Made by a program: the position numbers and the translations under genes
DNA from: Chryseobacterium sp.
GTDB taxonomy: Bacteria; Bacteroidota; Bacteroidia; Flavobacteriales; Weeksellaceae
Assembly: GCF_008831505.1 (NCBI RefSeq)
Contig: NZ_CP044507.1
Span: 682,001 to 746,000 of the forward strand
Direction of reading: 5' to 3'
Length of the DNA: 64,000 nt
The notes under the pieces: model-generated
What the model saw: only the letters and a program-made list of their open reading frames with translations
What the model was told of the DNA's origin: nothing
The model's database searches: none
Shown here: positions 53,571 through 61,950 of the stretch, one piece after another
How the letters are laid out: each line of letters opens with the position of its first letter
Numbering within the stretch: position 1 is the first letter of the stretch

Positions 53571-54785
53571 TTAAGCTTCCTGTCTTTTTTTCATTGACAC
53601 GAAAATAATGAACAGTGCAACAAAAATCAGCACAGAAAAGACCAGCAGAAAATGGTTGGCGTAGGGCACTGCTATATACTTTATTGAAAACACGCCCATC
53701 ATTCCCAGCATCAGTTCGTTCAGGAAAATGCCTGCCAGAAACAGTTTGAGGCCTGTGATCAGACTTCTGGAAATAATGAAAAAGTTGGTAGCCAGCACCT
53801 GGCTCAGAAGGTAAGTGGCGATACACATGAGCAGTACCAGATGAAGATAGGCAATAACGACATTCCTGAAACCAAATGCAAACTGGCTTATTGCCGGTAC
53901 ATTAGAAGCCAGTTGAAGCAGGATTTTAACCGCGAAGGCGAATCCTGCAAAGATCAGCACAAAACGCTGCACTGCAGACCATTTCAGGATGAGGTGTGTC
54001 CAGCTGCGCCTCACAATGCGGAAGAGCATAACTGCGCCATACGTCTGCGCCAGTGAAGCCAATATGATAAGTGCAAATACGGGCATGGAAAGTTTAAGCC
54101 ACAGCACTGATAGGCCAAAGCCTATAAGGCATCCGAAAAACATGAGCCAAAACATCAGTTTATTCTCCTTTTCGCTAATGAGTGAGCCCTCCTCTTTCAA
54201 AGAATACAGCAAAAGACCTATGCAGGCGAAAATGAAAAATCCGTTGTACTGAAAGTGCAGGAAGAAGTATTCGGAAGCCAGATAGAGGTCCTGGGTGATG
54301 TTGCCGGAACTTTTCATATACGCCAGATTGAAAACCCCTGCCGAAGAAATTACAGCAAAGAAGAGTCCGCCCAAAAACCATTTCTTCGATGCCTCCCTCA
54401 GGTTTTTTACATCTATAACAAAGAAGAAAGTAAATGCAAATGACGTGAGCAGTGCCACGGTAGAGGCTGCAATGGAACCCCAAAAATAGCCGCCGTAAAT
54501 AAAGGTGGCAATCATGGCATAGGAAGCGATTATGTTGGTGATAATCAGGATATTGTATTTGCGTAGCGAAATTTCGGGCCTTACTTTGGACAGATAGATG
54601 ACCATCAGCACATACAGTACATTGGTGATCCAACCGTAAAAAGCGAAATGAGAATGTGCCTCCTGCAAATGTTTCTGGTCCAGGAAGGGTAGGGAAAAGA
54701 GGATTTTATAGCGCATTATGACGCCCAGAAGTGCTACCAGTACAAAGTTGAAAACCGAAAACTTAAGCCAGAGTGTGCGGGACAT
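53571..54785 (-). CDS. 12-TM haem-copper-oxidase-like membrane protein of the nos island
   Basis: A 404-residue protein made almost entirely of hydrophobic helices (about twelve). Histidine-bearing motifs stand out: HLQEAHSHFAFYGW near residue 39 and YFFLHFQYNGFFIFACIGLL near 183. They recall the H-x-H-x-A-x-x-G helix of nitric oxide reductase and cbb3 oxidase catalytic subunits, but the full set of metal-ligand histidines is not apparent. Its ATG overlaps the stop of the CRP-family gene by one base (TGATG), so regulator and membrane protein are co-translated. Candidates are a haem-bearing quinol or NO-related protein; the function is unknown. Confidence 0.65.
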   Translation of the reverse strand: MSRTLWLKFSVFNFVLVALLGVIMRYKILFSLPFLDQKHLQEAHSHFAFYGWITNVLYVLMVIYLSKVRPEISLRKYNILIITNIIASYAMIATFIYGGYFWGSIAASTVALLTSFAFTFFFVIDVKNLREASKKWFLGGLFFAVISSAGVFNLAYMKSSGNITQDLYLASEYFFLHFQYNGFFIFACIGLLLYSLKEEGSLISEKENKLMFWLMFFGCLIGFGLSVLWLKLSMPVFALIILASLAQTYGAVMLFRIVRRSWTHLILKWSAVQRFVLIFAGFAFAVKILLQLASNVPAISQFAFGFRNVVIAYLHLVLLMCIATYLLSQVLATNFFIISRSLITGLKLFLAGIFLNELMLGMMGVFSIKYIAVPYANHFLLVFSVLIFVALFIIFVSMKKRQEA

Positions 54786-55387
54786 CAGAAGTAGATTTTA
54801 TGGTTGATGAGTTCAATTTTGTTTTCCCTTTCCATCCTTTTTACAGTCCGGATAACGGTCTCTATGGCCAGCCCCGTAGAATTTGCCAGCTCCTTGCGTG
54901 TGACATCGATGATTGTTTTCTCGTGCTCTTCAATGCCGCAGCTCTTCTTATGGATTCTGAGGAAAGCGGTAATGCGTTCGCAGGGATTCTGGTGCACGAT
55001 TGATTTCAGTTTGATGGTTTTGTCATAAGCTTTTTTGGCAACTTCTTTCAGGAATTCAAACTGATAATCCGGATTCTCATCCAGAAATTTCCGGAAGAGT
55101 TCCTGGCTGAAAATATAGACAAGTGCAGTATCGCTGGCAATATTGGCCGTTGCCGGATACCTCTCGTTCAGCAGGAAGGGCGGTTCGCCCATGAACTGGT
55201 GGTCTGTCACCTTGGTAATCAGGAATTCCTTGCCTTCGCAGTCTGTATTATAAATCTTAACCTCGCCCTCCAGCAGGTAGAATAGGGAAGAAGCCCGTTC
55301 ATTTTCCCGGAAAAGGACATCCTTTTTTTTATAGATATGCTTCGGAATCTTATTTTTCTGGAGGATTTCTTTAGTGAACATAGGCAA
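54785..55387 (-). CDS. CRP/FNR-family transcriptional regulator
   Basis: A 200-residue regulator. The N-terminal cyclic-nucleotide-binding fold covers residues 15-125 (YKKKDVLFRENERASSLFYL, LLEGEVKIYN, FMGEPPFLLNERYPATA). The C-terminal winged HTH holds TRKELANSTGLAIETVIRTV near residues 158-177, with recognition-helix pattern ETVIR. In FNR the same helix reads ETISR, where Glu and Arg read the G-A of TTGAT. The FNR iron-sulfur cysteines are absent, so it is closer to Dnr/NnrR-type sensors, which respond to NO through haem. It neighbours the nos genes, and its probable targets are the TATGAC-N4-RTCAT dyads at 46434 and 52881. Confidence 0.88.
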   Translation of the reverse strand: MPMFTKEILQKNKIPKHIYKKKDVLFRENERASSLFYLLEGEVKIYNTDCEGKEFLITKVTDHQFMGEPPFLLNERYPATANIASDTALVYIFSQELFRKFLDENPDYQFEFLKEVAKKAYDKTIKLKSIVHQNPCERITAFLRIHKKSCGIEEHEKTIIDVTRKELANSTGLAIETVIRTVKRMERENKIELINHKIYF

Positions 55388-55398
55388 AGCTTTTAGCC

Positions 55399-55406
55399 CA
55401 AATCTA
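55399..55406 (-). promoter_or_regulatory. -7 promoter box of the regulator gene
   Basis: The minus strand reads TAGATTTG, an exact TAnnTTTG match 12 bp upstream of the ATG. At the nos-like distance (centre near 55436) only an imperfect ATGA half-site is seen, so self-regulation is uncertain. Confidence 0.45.
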
Positions 55407-55603
55407 CAAAAATTATGTGACTAAACAGGATGAATTTGTCTGATATAATAGTAAGGATTTGTCATAACCGGTATTTCTTCTCACAACATAGACAATTCTT
55501 TTTTTCGCGGACAAAATGATGCACTTAAAAAAAAAGAATTATACAGTCTGCATTAAAAATTTATTTTATTTGATAAGTTGATTAGTAAATCTGATAATTT
55601 GCA

Positions 55604-55611
55604 TATATTTG
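55604..55611 (+). promoter_or_regulatory. -7 promoter box of the secreted beta-propeller gene
   Basis: TATATTTG fits TAnnTTTG exactly, 22 bp upstream of the ATG at 55634. Confidence 0.5.
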
Positions 55612-55633
55612 ATAATAACTCAAATACAGCATT

Positions 55634-57028
55634 ATGATAAAAAAACTACTTTCTTCTTTTTTCATTACCTGCTTACTTCACCCTGCATTGGGTCAGTTCC
55701 ACTGGCAACAGATGCAACCTGTTTATCCCACTGGACCTAGCAGCAATACAATTCAATTTAGCATCGCAAATGACCATGTTATCTGGGCTAACAGTTGGTT
55801 GGATAATGGCCGGGTAGCTTTTACGAAAAGTGTTGACGCCGGAAGTTCCTGGCAAGTTGTACCACTTGTGTTTCAGGTAACCGACAACAGCTTTTCTGTT
55901 ACAGACTTTCAGGCAGTTTCGGAAAATGTGGCATTTTTAGGAACAAAATATCAGGCCAATATTGGGCATGGGCGTCTGTTTAAAACTAAGGACGGGGGTA
56001 TGACATGGAACCTGATAAAAAACTTTGATACGGTGGTGGATATGATTCATTTTTGGGACGCACTTACGGGTGTAGTGGTATGTTTGCCGGATATGTCCCC
56101 CATGGGAGCTAAAAAAATTGAAATTTTCCGGACCAGTGATGGTGGGGCAACGTGGATAGCCAAAGGAGGAATACTGCTTACGGCGTCCAAGCCCAACCAG
56201 ATACCAAGGTATATCCATGATAATCATAATGATTCCTTCTGGTTTGGCTCCAGTGATGGAGAGATTATAAAGACAAATGACAAAGGAGCCACCTGGACTG
56301 TTACCCAAACCCTTTATGATTCTGCCCATTACGAGTATGGTACAAAAAGTTTAGGTTATTTTCAGATTACCGGCAATAACTCTGCAATTTATTCAGACTA
56401 TAATGATGGCAAACTCTATAAAACTTCCGATGGTTTTGCGACTGAGCAATATGTGGGCAATCCTGGTTTCGGAAGACAGACTTATTTAGAAAAAATACCT
56501 AATACGGATATCCTGATTGCGACGGGGGGACCTTTTAATCCAGGCAGTGTACAAGGGTCCAAGTACAGTACCGATGGAGGTGCCACGTGGCATTCGATCG
56601 GAACCGCGGGCAGAATCTTCGTCAAATCTGCAGGACTTAATATGACCTTTGCACACGGCTGGGACGGATCCGGCGGCTGGTTTGATTACTGGCGAATCGT
56701 GAAACTTGGCGGAGGTCTTCCTACCTCACCCGGAACCCCTGGAACCCCTGGAACACCGGGGCAACCCGGCACAGGCCCGGCCCAGCCTCCTACTACTCCG
56801 GAGGAGTTTCACTTTGGAATTTATCCTGTTCCCACGCTGGATTACCTGTATTTTAATTCCGAACGTGACCCCATAGATTTTACTGTTTGGGATTCGGCGG
56901 GCCGACTGATACTGACGGGAAACACTGTGGAAGGAAAGCTGGATGTTTCCTATTTTCAGAAGGGTGTTTACCACATCAAGGTGAGGCACGAAGGTCAGGA
57001 CTATATTAAGAAATTCATTAAAAGATAA
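55634..57028 (+). CDS. T9SS-secreted beta-propeller protein with Asp-box repeats
   Basis: A 464-residue exported protein (signal MIKKLLSSFFITCLLHPALG). The body has Asp-box / BNR repeats (SVDAGSSW, TKDGGMTW, TSDGGATW, TNDKGATW, STDGGATW), the layout of Ycf48-like photosystem II assembly factors and sialidase propellers. A Pro/Gly linker of TPG repeats (residues about 363-390) leads to a C-terminal type A sorting domain: FGIYPVPTLDYLYF, VWDSAGRLILTG, GVYHIKVRHEGQDYIKKFIK. That tail marks a type IX secretion substrate, so the gld/por products in this window should export it. Its target is unknown. Confidence 0.85.
   Translation: MIKKLLSSFFITCLLHPALGQFHWQQMQPVYPTGPSSNTIQFSIANDHVIWANSWLDNGRVAFTKSVDAGSSWQVVPLVFQVTDNSFSVTDFQAVSENVAFLGTKYQANIGHGRLFKTKDGGMTWNLIKNFDTVVDMIHFWDALTGVVVCLPDMSPMGAKKIEIFRTSDGGATWIAKGGILLTASKPNQIPRYIHDNHNDSFWFGSSDGEIIKTNDKGATWTVTQTLYDSAHYEYGTKSLGYFQITGNNSAIYSDYNDGKLYKTSDGFATEQYVGNPGFGRQTYLEKIPNTDILIATGGPFNPGSVQGSKYSTDGGATWHSIGTAGRIFVKSAGLNMTFAHGWDGSGGWFDYWRIVKLGGGLPTSPGTPGTPGTPGQPGTGPAQPPTTPEEFHFGIYPVPTLDYLYFNSERDPIDFTVWDSAGRLILTGNTVEGKLDVSYFQKGVYHIKVRHEGQDYIKKFIKR
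56732..56758 (+). repeat. 9-bp tandem repeat coding for a Gly-Thr-Pro linker
   Basis: GGAACCCCT occurs twice and a third unit GGAACACCG follows. It encodes the start of the TPG repeats in the linker before the sorting domain. Length variation between strains is likely. Confidence 0.7.
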
Positions 57029-57066
57029 AAATGAAGTGTAAGCAGAAAAGTTTAACCTCAAATCAT

Positions 57067-57102
57067 GAATCTGCCTCAGTTGTGAGACAGATTCTTCTTT
57101 TT
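57067..57102 (+). terminator. Terminator of the secreted beta-propeller gene
   Basis: GAATCTG (57067-57073) pairs with CAGATTC (57088-57094), continued inside by CTCA/TGAG after one mismatch; T-rich sequence follows. Confidence 0.7.
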
Positions 57103-57183
57103 ATGCTAAATTGAAATTTTATTTGAAAAATCAAGATAAATCTTGTAAACATAGCAAAGACTCAACCTTTCACAAAATGATAT

Positions 57184-57219
57184 AAAAAAATGGAGCCGGG
57201 GGAATTCCTGGCTCCATTT
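57184..57219 (-). terminator. Terminator of the ABM monooxygenase gene
   Basis: AAATGGAGCC / GGCTCCATTT (57188-57197, 57210-57219) has an A-run on the left, giving a stem plus T7 on the minus strand, 30 bp after the gene. Confidence 0.75.
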
Positions 57220-57248
57220 AACTGTATTAAAAATTTGTGTTCGATTGC

Positions 57249-57542
57249 TTACTTTACTGCTAATAGATCTACCATTTCAAGTACAGGTTCTTTAGCAAGT
57301 AATTCAGAAGCATTGGCCATTAAAGCCTTTGCAATCTCACCATTCAAGTGAGCATCTCTTGCATCTGTAGTTGCGAACGTATCGAATATACCAAAAGTAG
57401 AAGGGCCAATTTGTAAAGCATACCATCTTACGGTTCCTGGCTCACCTTCGGCAAGCGGTAAGGCAGACTTTAGGAATTCCAATACGTCATTCTCTTTACC
57501 CGGTTTTGCTTCTACTCTTGCTAATATTGCAAACTTTTCCAT
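57249..57542 (-). CDS. ABM-family (putative quinol monooxygenase) protein
   Basis: A 97-residue protein of the antibiotic biosynthesis monooxygenase dimeric alpha-beta barrel: FAILARVEAKPGKENDVLEF, GTVRWYALQIGPSTFGIFDTFA, DAHLNGEIAKALMANASEL. The shape fits YgiN-like quinol monooxygenases, but many members are not enzymes and no cofactor is needed. It is a single gene with a promoter at 57590 and its own terminator. Confidence 0.8.
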   Translation of the reverse strand: MEKFAILARVEAKPGKENDVLEFLKSALPLAEGEPGTVRWYALQIGPSTFGIFDTFATTDARDAHLNGEIAKALMANASELLAKEPVLEMVDLLAVK

Positions 57543-57589
57543 AATTTAAAATTTTTAATGTTATTGAGAGTTTCTTCAACTCTTTCTAA

Positions 57590-57597
57590 CAAAAATA
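57590..57597 (-). promoter_or_regulatory. -7 promoter box of the ABM gene
   Basis: The minus strand reads TATTTTTG, an exact TAnnTTTG match about 48 bp upstream of the ATG at 57542. The rest of the 57543-57943 spacer holds no gene that I can support, only the repeat at 57779. Confidence 0.45.
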
Positions 57598-57778
57598 AGT
57601 TTTCCCTATCAAACTAAAAATACAAAAGATGTTAAACAACGTTAATGTGGATCACCGTAAATCAACATCATTTGTTCTGGCCACCTACAATTTGTTCAGC
57701 AGAAAGTAGTTCAGACGATTCCTTGGGCAGCTTAAAATTACTCTAGAAAGTTAATTAAAATAACGGCTAAAAACGACG

Positions 57779-57855
57779 TACAAAAAAAGAGACCTTTCAA
57801 CAAGTCTCTTCAATTTTTTTAAAAAATTTTATGGTAAAATCTATAATGCTAAATA
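57779..57855 (+). repeat. Left copy of a diverged intergenic repeat
   Basis: The segment TACAAAAAAAGAGACC, then AAGTCTCTTCA, a run of T and A, and ATAATGCT matches 58968-59045 in the same orientation. It also contains a hairpin AAGAGAC / GTCTCTT (57787-57793, 57804-57810) followed by a T-run, so it may act as a terminator-like module. Confidence 0.55.
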
Positions 57856-57943
57856 ACCTTCCATTCAACAACAATTTCATTATTGGACTACCAGCGATCA
57901 ACCGAAGTTTTTTATCGATCAGCTACTGATAAAACCCTTAATA

Positions 57944-58720
57944 TTATTTTTTATAATAATCTCCGGCTAAACTTGCACCGCCGCCACAAAAGTAATTTAA
58001 TGCCAATCTATCTTCAAATTTCGAAGTAAATACTTCCGCTGTTTTATCCTTAAATAAAATCGTCATCGTACCTTTTAAATCTTTATTGATGGTTTTTAAA
58101 TCAACATCAATCTGATTATTCACTAATTTTCCTTTGCCTTCAAAAGTACACCCTTTCACAGCGCCAGTAAATGAAATTTTCACTGAATAAATACTGTCAT
58201 TTTCAGATTTCAATTCCAGAATTTGGTTGTATCCTTTCCCACTGGCGTTGGTGTTATAGGTACCGTTCAATTGAGCGGGCGTATAAGCATTTACTTCTTT
58301 AAAAATATAATTTTTGGCTAATTCTCCGCTTACTTCTTTCTTGTCAGCATCCAATCTTACCAAGGTTTTGTCGGGTTTTACCAGATAATATTCCTTCGGC
58401 GAATTTGAGATGGATACTTCAATAATGTCATCATTCTTTGTCCAGGTACCATACTCGTTTTCAGAAGTACCGTCGCTGTCTAAATACGATGTACTTTTAA
58501 CCGCTTTGTTGTCTTTTTGAAAGGTAATATAGGTTTCGATTCCCATACAATCTGCGCAAGGCAATGTTGCCGTGTAGATTCCTGAAGAAAAATCATTATT
58601 CTGCTGTGTCTCTGTTTTTGTCTGCTCTTTATTTGCACTTTCAACGGTTGATTTACTGTCGCTGCAAGAAACAAAAATGAAGGTTAGTGCTGCTACGGTT
58701 AAAAATTTAAATGTGTTCAT
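57944..58720 (-). CDS. NlpE-like copper-stress lipoprotein
   Basis: A 258-residue lipoprotein (MNTFKFLTVAALTFIFVSC, Cys19). Residues 48-125 match the NlpE N-terminal domain: SGIYTATLPCADCMGIETYI with the CADC pair, then YLDSDGTSENEYGTWTKND and KEYYLVKPDKTLVRLD. A second beta-rich part (LNGTYNTNASGKGYNQIL) follows. E. coli NlpE senses copper and surface contact through Cpx; Bacteroidota have no Cpx, so here a copper-binding or envelope-stress role is only inferred. It stands between two diverged intergenic repeats. Confidence 0.8.
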   Translation of the reverse strand: MNTFKFLTVAALTFIFVSCSDSKSTVESANKEQTKTETQQNNDFSSGIYTATLPCADCMGIETYITFQKDNKAVKSTSYLDSDGTSENEYGTWTKNDDIIEVSISNSPKEYYLVKPDKTLVRLDADKKEVSGELAKNYIFKEVNAYTPAQLNGTYNTNASGKGYNQILELKSENDSIYSVKISFTGAVKGCTFEGKGKLVNNQIDVDLKTINKDLKGTMTILFKDKTAEVFTSKFEDRLALNYFCGGGASLAGDYYKK

Positions 58721-58967
58721 TATTTTTTTTGATTAATTTCAAATGTTTGATGACCTAATCAATGATTCTAAAAGACAGATTTAAGTCTTGAGAAGTATTA
58801 AAATTTGAAGTAATTATTTTTGAGATAAGAATAAATTTCCATCGAAAAACAGCTGTTATCGTTGCAGGTGATATCCCATACTGCAAAAAATAACAAACTT
58901 AATTTTTGGTTGCTTCACTACTCGCAAAACTTTGTAAAGATCAATTTAAAAAGGCTACAGCTGGCTT

Positions 58968-59045
58968 ACAAAAAAGAGACCATTCTGGAAGTTTCTTCAG
59001 TATTTTTAAAATTTTTTTCGATAAACCCATAATGCTGAAAAAAGG
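58968..59045 (+). repeat. Right copy of the diverged intergenic repeat
   Basis: The segment matches 57779-57855: TACAAAAAAGAGACC, AAGTTTCTTCA, an AT run, CATAATGCTGAAA. It lies in the 440-bp spacer 58721-59162, where I see no convincing gene; a 105-residue frame starting at TTG 58906 has no family features. Confidence 0.55.
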
Positions 59046-59162
59046 CTCCCGAAGGTTCCCTCCAACAGGCGTTTATCTCAGCGTTTTTATTTATTTATTT
59101 CGGTCCCATGATTTTCCAATTCATTATTGGCTTTTCAAGCCCAACGAAACGCTGGTAATTAA

Positions 59163-59420
59163 ACCAGCAAAACCAAAGTTCCATTATTTGAAAGTGAAGT
59201 ACAGCAGGAGATTCAGCCGGTGAAACCTAAACTAGCCGATGCCGGTATTGCAAACACGGTTGAAAACAAATATATGACCTTCACCACGACGCCGACGGCA
59301 AAAACTTTGAAAATAATGGTAAGCCTCGAAGATGAAAAAAAGGCATTTGAAATCATTGATGCCTGGCTTCAAAAATCGGAAATGTTTAACCCAAAACAAT
59401 TTCATGATTTTAAATTTTAA
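59163..59420 (+). pseudogene. Remnant of a DUF2007-like gene without a start codon
   Basis: The frame after stop 59160-59162 reads KVPLFESEVQQEIQPVKPKL, then ADAGIANTVENKYMTFTTTP and a helix EDEKKAFEIIDAWLQKS. This resembles small DUF2007 signal-transducing proteins of about 75-80 residues, whose first residues would be M-x-K-VPLFESE. No ATG, GTG or TTG precedes the conserved start; the only in-frame candidate is GTG 59220, which removes the first strand and helix. It is therefore probably a broken gene, although a shortened product from GTG is possible. Confidence 0.5.
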
Positions 59421-59426
59421 TACACA

Positions 59427-59458
59427 AACCGGAACATTTGGGGTTCCGGTTTTTTTTG
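59427..59458 (+). terminator. Terminator upstream of the tolC operon
   Basis: AACCGGAAC (59427-59435) pairs with GTTCCGGTT (59443-59451) and runs into a T-tract. The tolC operator begins in the T-tract. Confidence 0.8.
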
Positions 59459-59469
59459 ACATTTGTCAA
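59456..59469 (+). promoter_or_regulatory. TTGAC-N4-GTCAA dyad of the export operon
   Basis: TTGAC-ATTT-GTCAA is a perfect palindrome centred at 59462.5, 29.5 bp upstream of the -7-like box at 59492. The same palindrome type and spacing occurs upstream of the alpha/beta hydrolase gene at 63263. Confidence 0.6.
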
Positions 59470-59491
59470 AGGAATCTATTTTGCAGCGGCC

Positions 59492-59499
59492 GAAATTTG
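59492..59499 (+). promoter_or_regulatory. -7-like box of the tolC operon
   Basis: GAAATTTG keeps the TTTG part of TAnnTTTG but not the TA. It aligns with GAACTTTG of the hydrolase promoter at 63299. Weak boxes of this form suggest an activator-dependent promoter. Confidence 0.4.
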
Positions 59500-59527
59500 C
59501 ACGTTCAATTTTACAAACAAACAGAAA

Positions 59528-60934
59528 ATGAAAACTATACACAGATTCCTTATTGGCGCAGCTTTTTCGTTGCCGCTTACGCTTTATGCGCAGCAGGCAC
59601 CTACCCTGCAGGAACTCATCAGCAGTGCGCTGCAGAATAATGAAACGCTCAACCAGCAGGTTTTAGAAAACAAATTCACGAAACTCGACGACGAAAAGCT
59701 GAACGATGTGTTTCTCCCAAAAGTGGAGATTACCGGCAAAACAGGTTATATGTACACTTCGGCGCATATCAGTTCACCGGAAATTAAAGTTCCGGCGGTG
59801 CCTCCGGTTTTTCCGGGAGCAGTGGTACCTGAAGGACAGTTGAGCAATAATCTCAATATTTCCGGTCTTTCCGCCTCTGCAAAGGCCGAAGCCAGTATGG
59901 TGATTTATTCAGGCGGAAAGGTGAAATATCTGAAGGAAGCCAACCGCGAGAAAAATCTTTCGGAAGAAGTGATGATGCAGAAAACCAAGGACGACGTCAT
60001 TACTGAAATTTCCAAAGCATACGACCAGTTGTCGCTGGTTTACGAATCCAAAAAAGTTCTGGATCAGTCTAAAAAACGTTTGGAAATCAATAAAAAAACT
60101 GCTGACAAAGCCTTGGGTTACGGTTTGATTACGCCTTACGACCACAAAAAAATCGAACTTGCACAGGCCACTTTGGATTCGAAAATGATTGAATATGAAG
60201 GTAAGAAGGATCTTCTGATCACCCAGATCCATCTGTTGACAGGAATTGAAAGGGAGCGTATTGCCCTGATTGAACACGACCTTCAGCCGATAAACTACGA
60301 TGTTCTGAACGAAACCGTTGAAAACAGGGCAGAGTTGAAAGCGCTTCAGCATGGTATTAACGCGACAGATTTTAAAATTAAAGCCGAAGAGAGATGGTGG
60401 GTTCCGAAAGTGCAGGCGCAGACTTCGCTCTCGTATTTTGGGCTTTACAACAACCGAATTTCAACCTCGGATGAAATTTTTCCCGGTACGGGAAAAAAAC
60501 TCGATTTGCATCCTGGTGCCATAAACGTATTTCCCATGTTTACCGCAGGAATTGGCTTTAAATGGGAGGTTTTCGACGGTAATGAAGGCAAACATGCCAT
60601 TGAGAAAGCCAAGATAGATAAGGAAATTCTGGAGAGCAAACAGAAAGACGCGATTAAAAAATTGAACTTAAACCTCGCCAACAACCAAACCAATTACAAC
60701 ATCGCGAACGCACAAATTAAACTGAAAGAAAAGGCAAGACAGATTGCAGCAAAAGGTTTGGAACAGGTGGAAAAGGAATTCAGATACGGCACCAAAACCT
60801 CCGCGGTACTTATCGAAGCAGAAACAGATTTACAGAATGCCGAACTGGAACTGCAGACCGCGATTTTCAATCAGAGAGTTTCCGCCATTGAACTGATGAA
60901 ATCTACACAAAACCTTAATCCTGAAAATCTTTAA
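59528..60934 (+). CDS. TolC-family outer-membrane efflux protein
   Basis: A 468-residue exported protein. The ATG at 59528 gives the signal MKTIHRFLIGAAFSLPLTLYA; a longer frame from 59438 would cover the operator. The mature part shows two copies of the TolC layout, long heptad-like helices (TKDDVITEISKAYDQLSLVY, NTVENRAELKALQHGINATD-like stretches) and beta segments (VEITGKTGYMYTSAH, SLSYFGLYNNRIS). It forms the outer-membrane channel of the tripartite exporter with the following two genes, 33 bp upstream of hlyD. Confidence 0.88.
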   Translation: MKTIHRFLIGAAFSLPLTLYAQQAPTLQELISSALQNNETLNQQVLENKFTKLDDEKLNDVFLPKVEITGKTGYMYTSAHISSPEIKVPAVPPVFPGAVVPEGQLSNNLNISGLSASAKAEASMVIYSGGKVKYLKEANREKNLSEEVMMQKTKDDVITEISKAYDQLSLVYESKKVLDQSKKRLEINKKTADKALGYGLITPYDHKKIELAQATLDSKMIEYEGKKDLLITQIHLLTGIERERIALIEHDLQPINYDVLNETVENRAELKALQHGINATDFKIKAEERWWVPKVQAQTSLSYFGLYNNRISTSDEIFPGTGKKLDLHPGAINVFPMFTAGIGFKWEVFDGNEGKHAIEKAKIDKEILESKQKDAIKKLNLNLANNQTNYNIANAQIKLKEKARQIAAKGLEQVEKEFRYGTKTSAVLIEAETDLQNAELELQTAIFNQRVSAIELMKSTQNLNPENL

Positions 60935-60967
60935 TTATTTAAAAAAATTAAAAAACAAACAAACGAA

Positions 60968-61924
60968 ATGAAATCGACATCAAAAATACTTTCTGTCCTT
61001 ACCCTGTTAACTTTGGTCAATTGCAGCGACAAGCCCGCAGAACGTGCCATTGAAGGTAAAACCAGAAAAGAACTCGTCACTTTTTCACCAAAAGTAACCG
61101 GCCGAATCCTGGAAATTTATGTGGAAGAAGGGCAAACCGTAAAAGCCGGTGATACGCTTGCAAAACTGGATGTACCTGAAGTTTCTGCAAAAATCGCACA
61201 GGCAAAGGGTGCAACTTCCGCAGCCAAAGCACAGGCTCAAATGGCAAGAAACGGTGCGACCACCGACCAGATGCGACAGTTGAGAGCCAAAAAGAAAGGG
61301 CTTCAGGAGCAGTACCAGTATGCGCAGAAAGCCTACAACAGGGCTAGGAATATGTACCGGGACAGCCTGCTTTCGCCACAGAATTATGATGAAGCCTTTG
61401 CGAAATATCAGGGCGCTAAAGCACAGTTGGATGCGGCAAATGCCGAACTGCACGACGTTCAGATTGGTACACGTTACGAAAAAATAGAAATGGCGGAAGG
61501 ACAGGCTAATCAGGCGATGGGTGCTCTGCAGGAAGCGAATGTGGCTTATTCTGAAAGATATGTGATCGCTACAAACGATATGGAAATCGAAACAGTTTCC
61601 TTGAACAAGGGCGAACTCGCTACCGCCGGTTTTGCGCTTTTTTCAGGCTATATTCCGGACACGACTTATTTCAGGTTCACCGTTCCGGAAAGTAAAATTT
61701 CAGCTTATGAAAAAGGGAAAACCGTAAAAATGGTAGTGAATTACAACCAAAAAGAAATTACGGGGCGCATTGTTTCCATCAAACAACTGGCAAAATACGC
61801 CGATATCACGACGGCTTTTCCGGATTATAATCCTGAAGATGCGGTTTATGAGATTAAAGTAATTCCGGATAATCGGGCCCAGTTGGGTACTATTCTGGTG
61901 AACTCCAATGTGGTTTTAAAATAA
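60968..61924 (+). CDS. HlyD/EmrA-type periplasmic adaptor lipoprotein
   Basis: A 318-residue adaptor with signal KILSVLTLLTLVNC (lipobox Cys). The lipoyl-like part FSPKVTGRILEIYVEEGQTV, then KAGDTLAKLDVPEVSAKIAQ, an alpha-hairpin of about 100 residues (KGLQEQYQYAQKAYNRARNM, DSLLSPQNYDEAFAKYQGAK), and a beta-barrel end (GRIVSIKQLAKYADI) are the membrane fusion protein layout. It should bridge the ABC permease and the TolC channel. 26 bp separate it from the permease gene. Confidence 0.9.
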   Translation: MKSTSKILSVLTLLTLVNCSDKPAERAIEGKTRKELVTFSPKVTGRILEIYVEEGQTVKAGDTLAKLDVPEVSAKIAQAKGATSAAKAQAQMARNGATTDQMRQLRAKKKGLQEQYQYAQKAYNRARNMYRDSLLSPQNYDEAFAKYQGAKAQLDAANAELHDVQIGTRYEKIEMAEGQANQAMGALQEANVAYSERYVIATNDMEIETVSLNKGELATAGFALFSGYIPDTTYFRFTVPESKISAYEKGKTVKMVVNYNQKEITGRIVSIKQLAKYADITTAFPDYNPEDAVYEIKVIPDNRAQLGTILVNSNVVLK

Positions 61925-61950
61925 GTGACGGAATTACTATTCTATTAAAA

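Noticed and set aside
55428-55470. Self-regulatory dyad of the CRP-family gene
   Set aside because: Only one half-site (ATGA) appears at the expected position and the other half does not match; chance is likely in AT-rich sequence.
58906-59223. 105-residue frame starting at TTG
   Set aside because: The frame includes the intergenic repeat, has no recognisable domain, and overlaps the DUF2007-like frame, which has better coding character.
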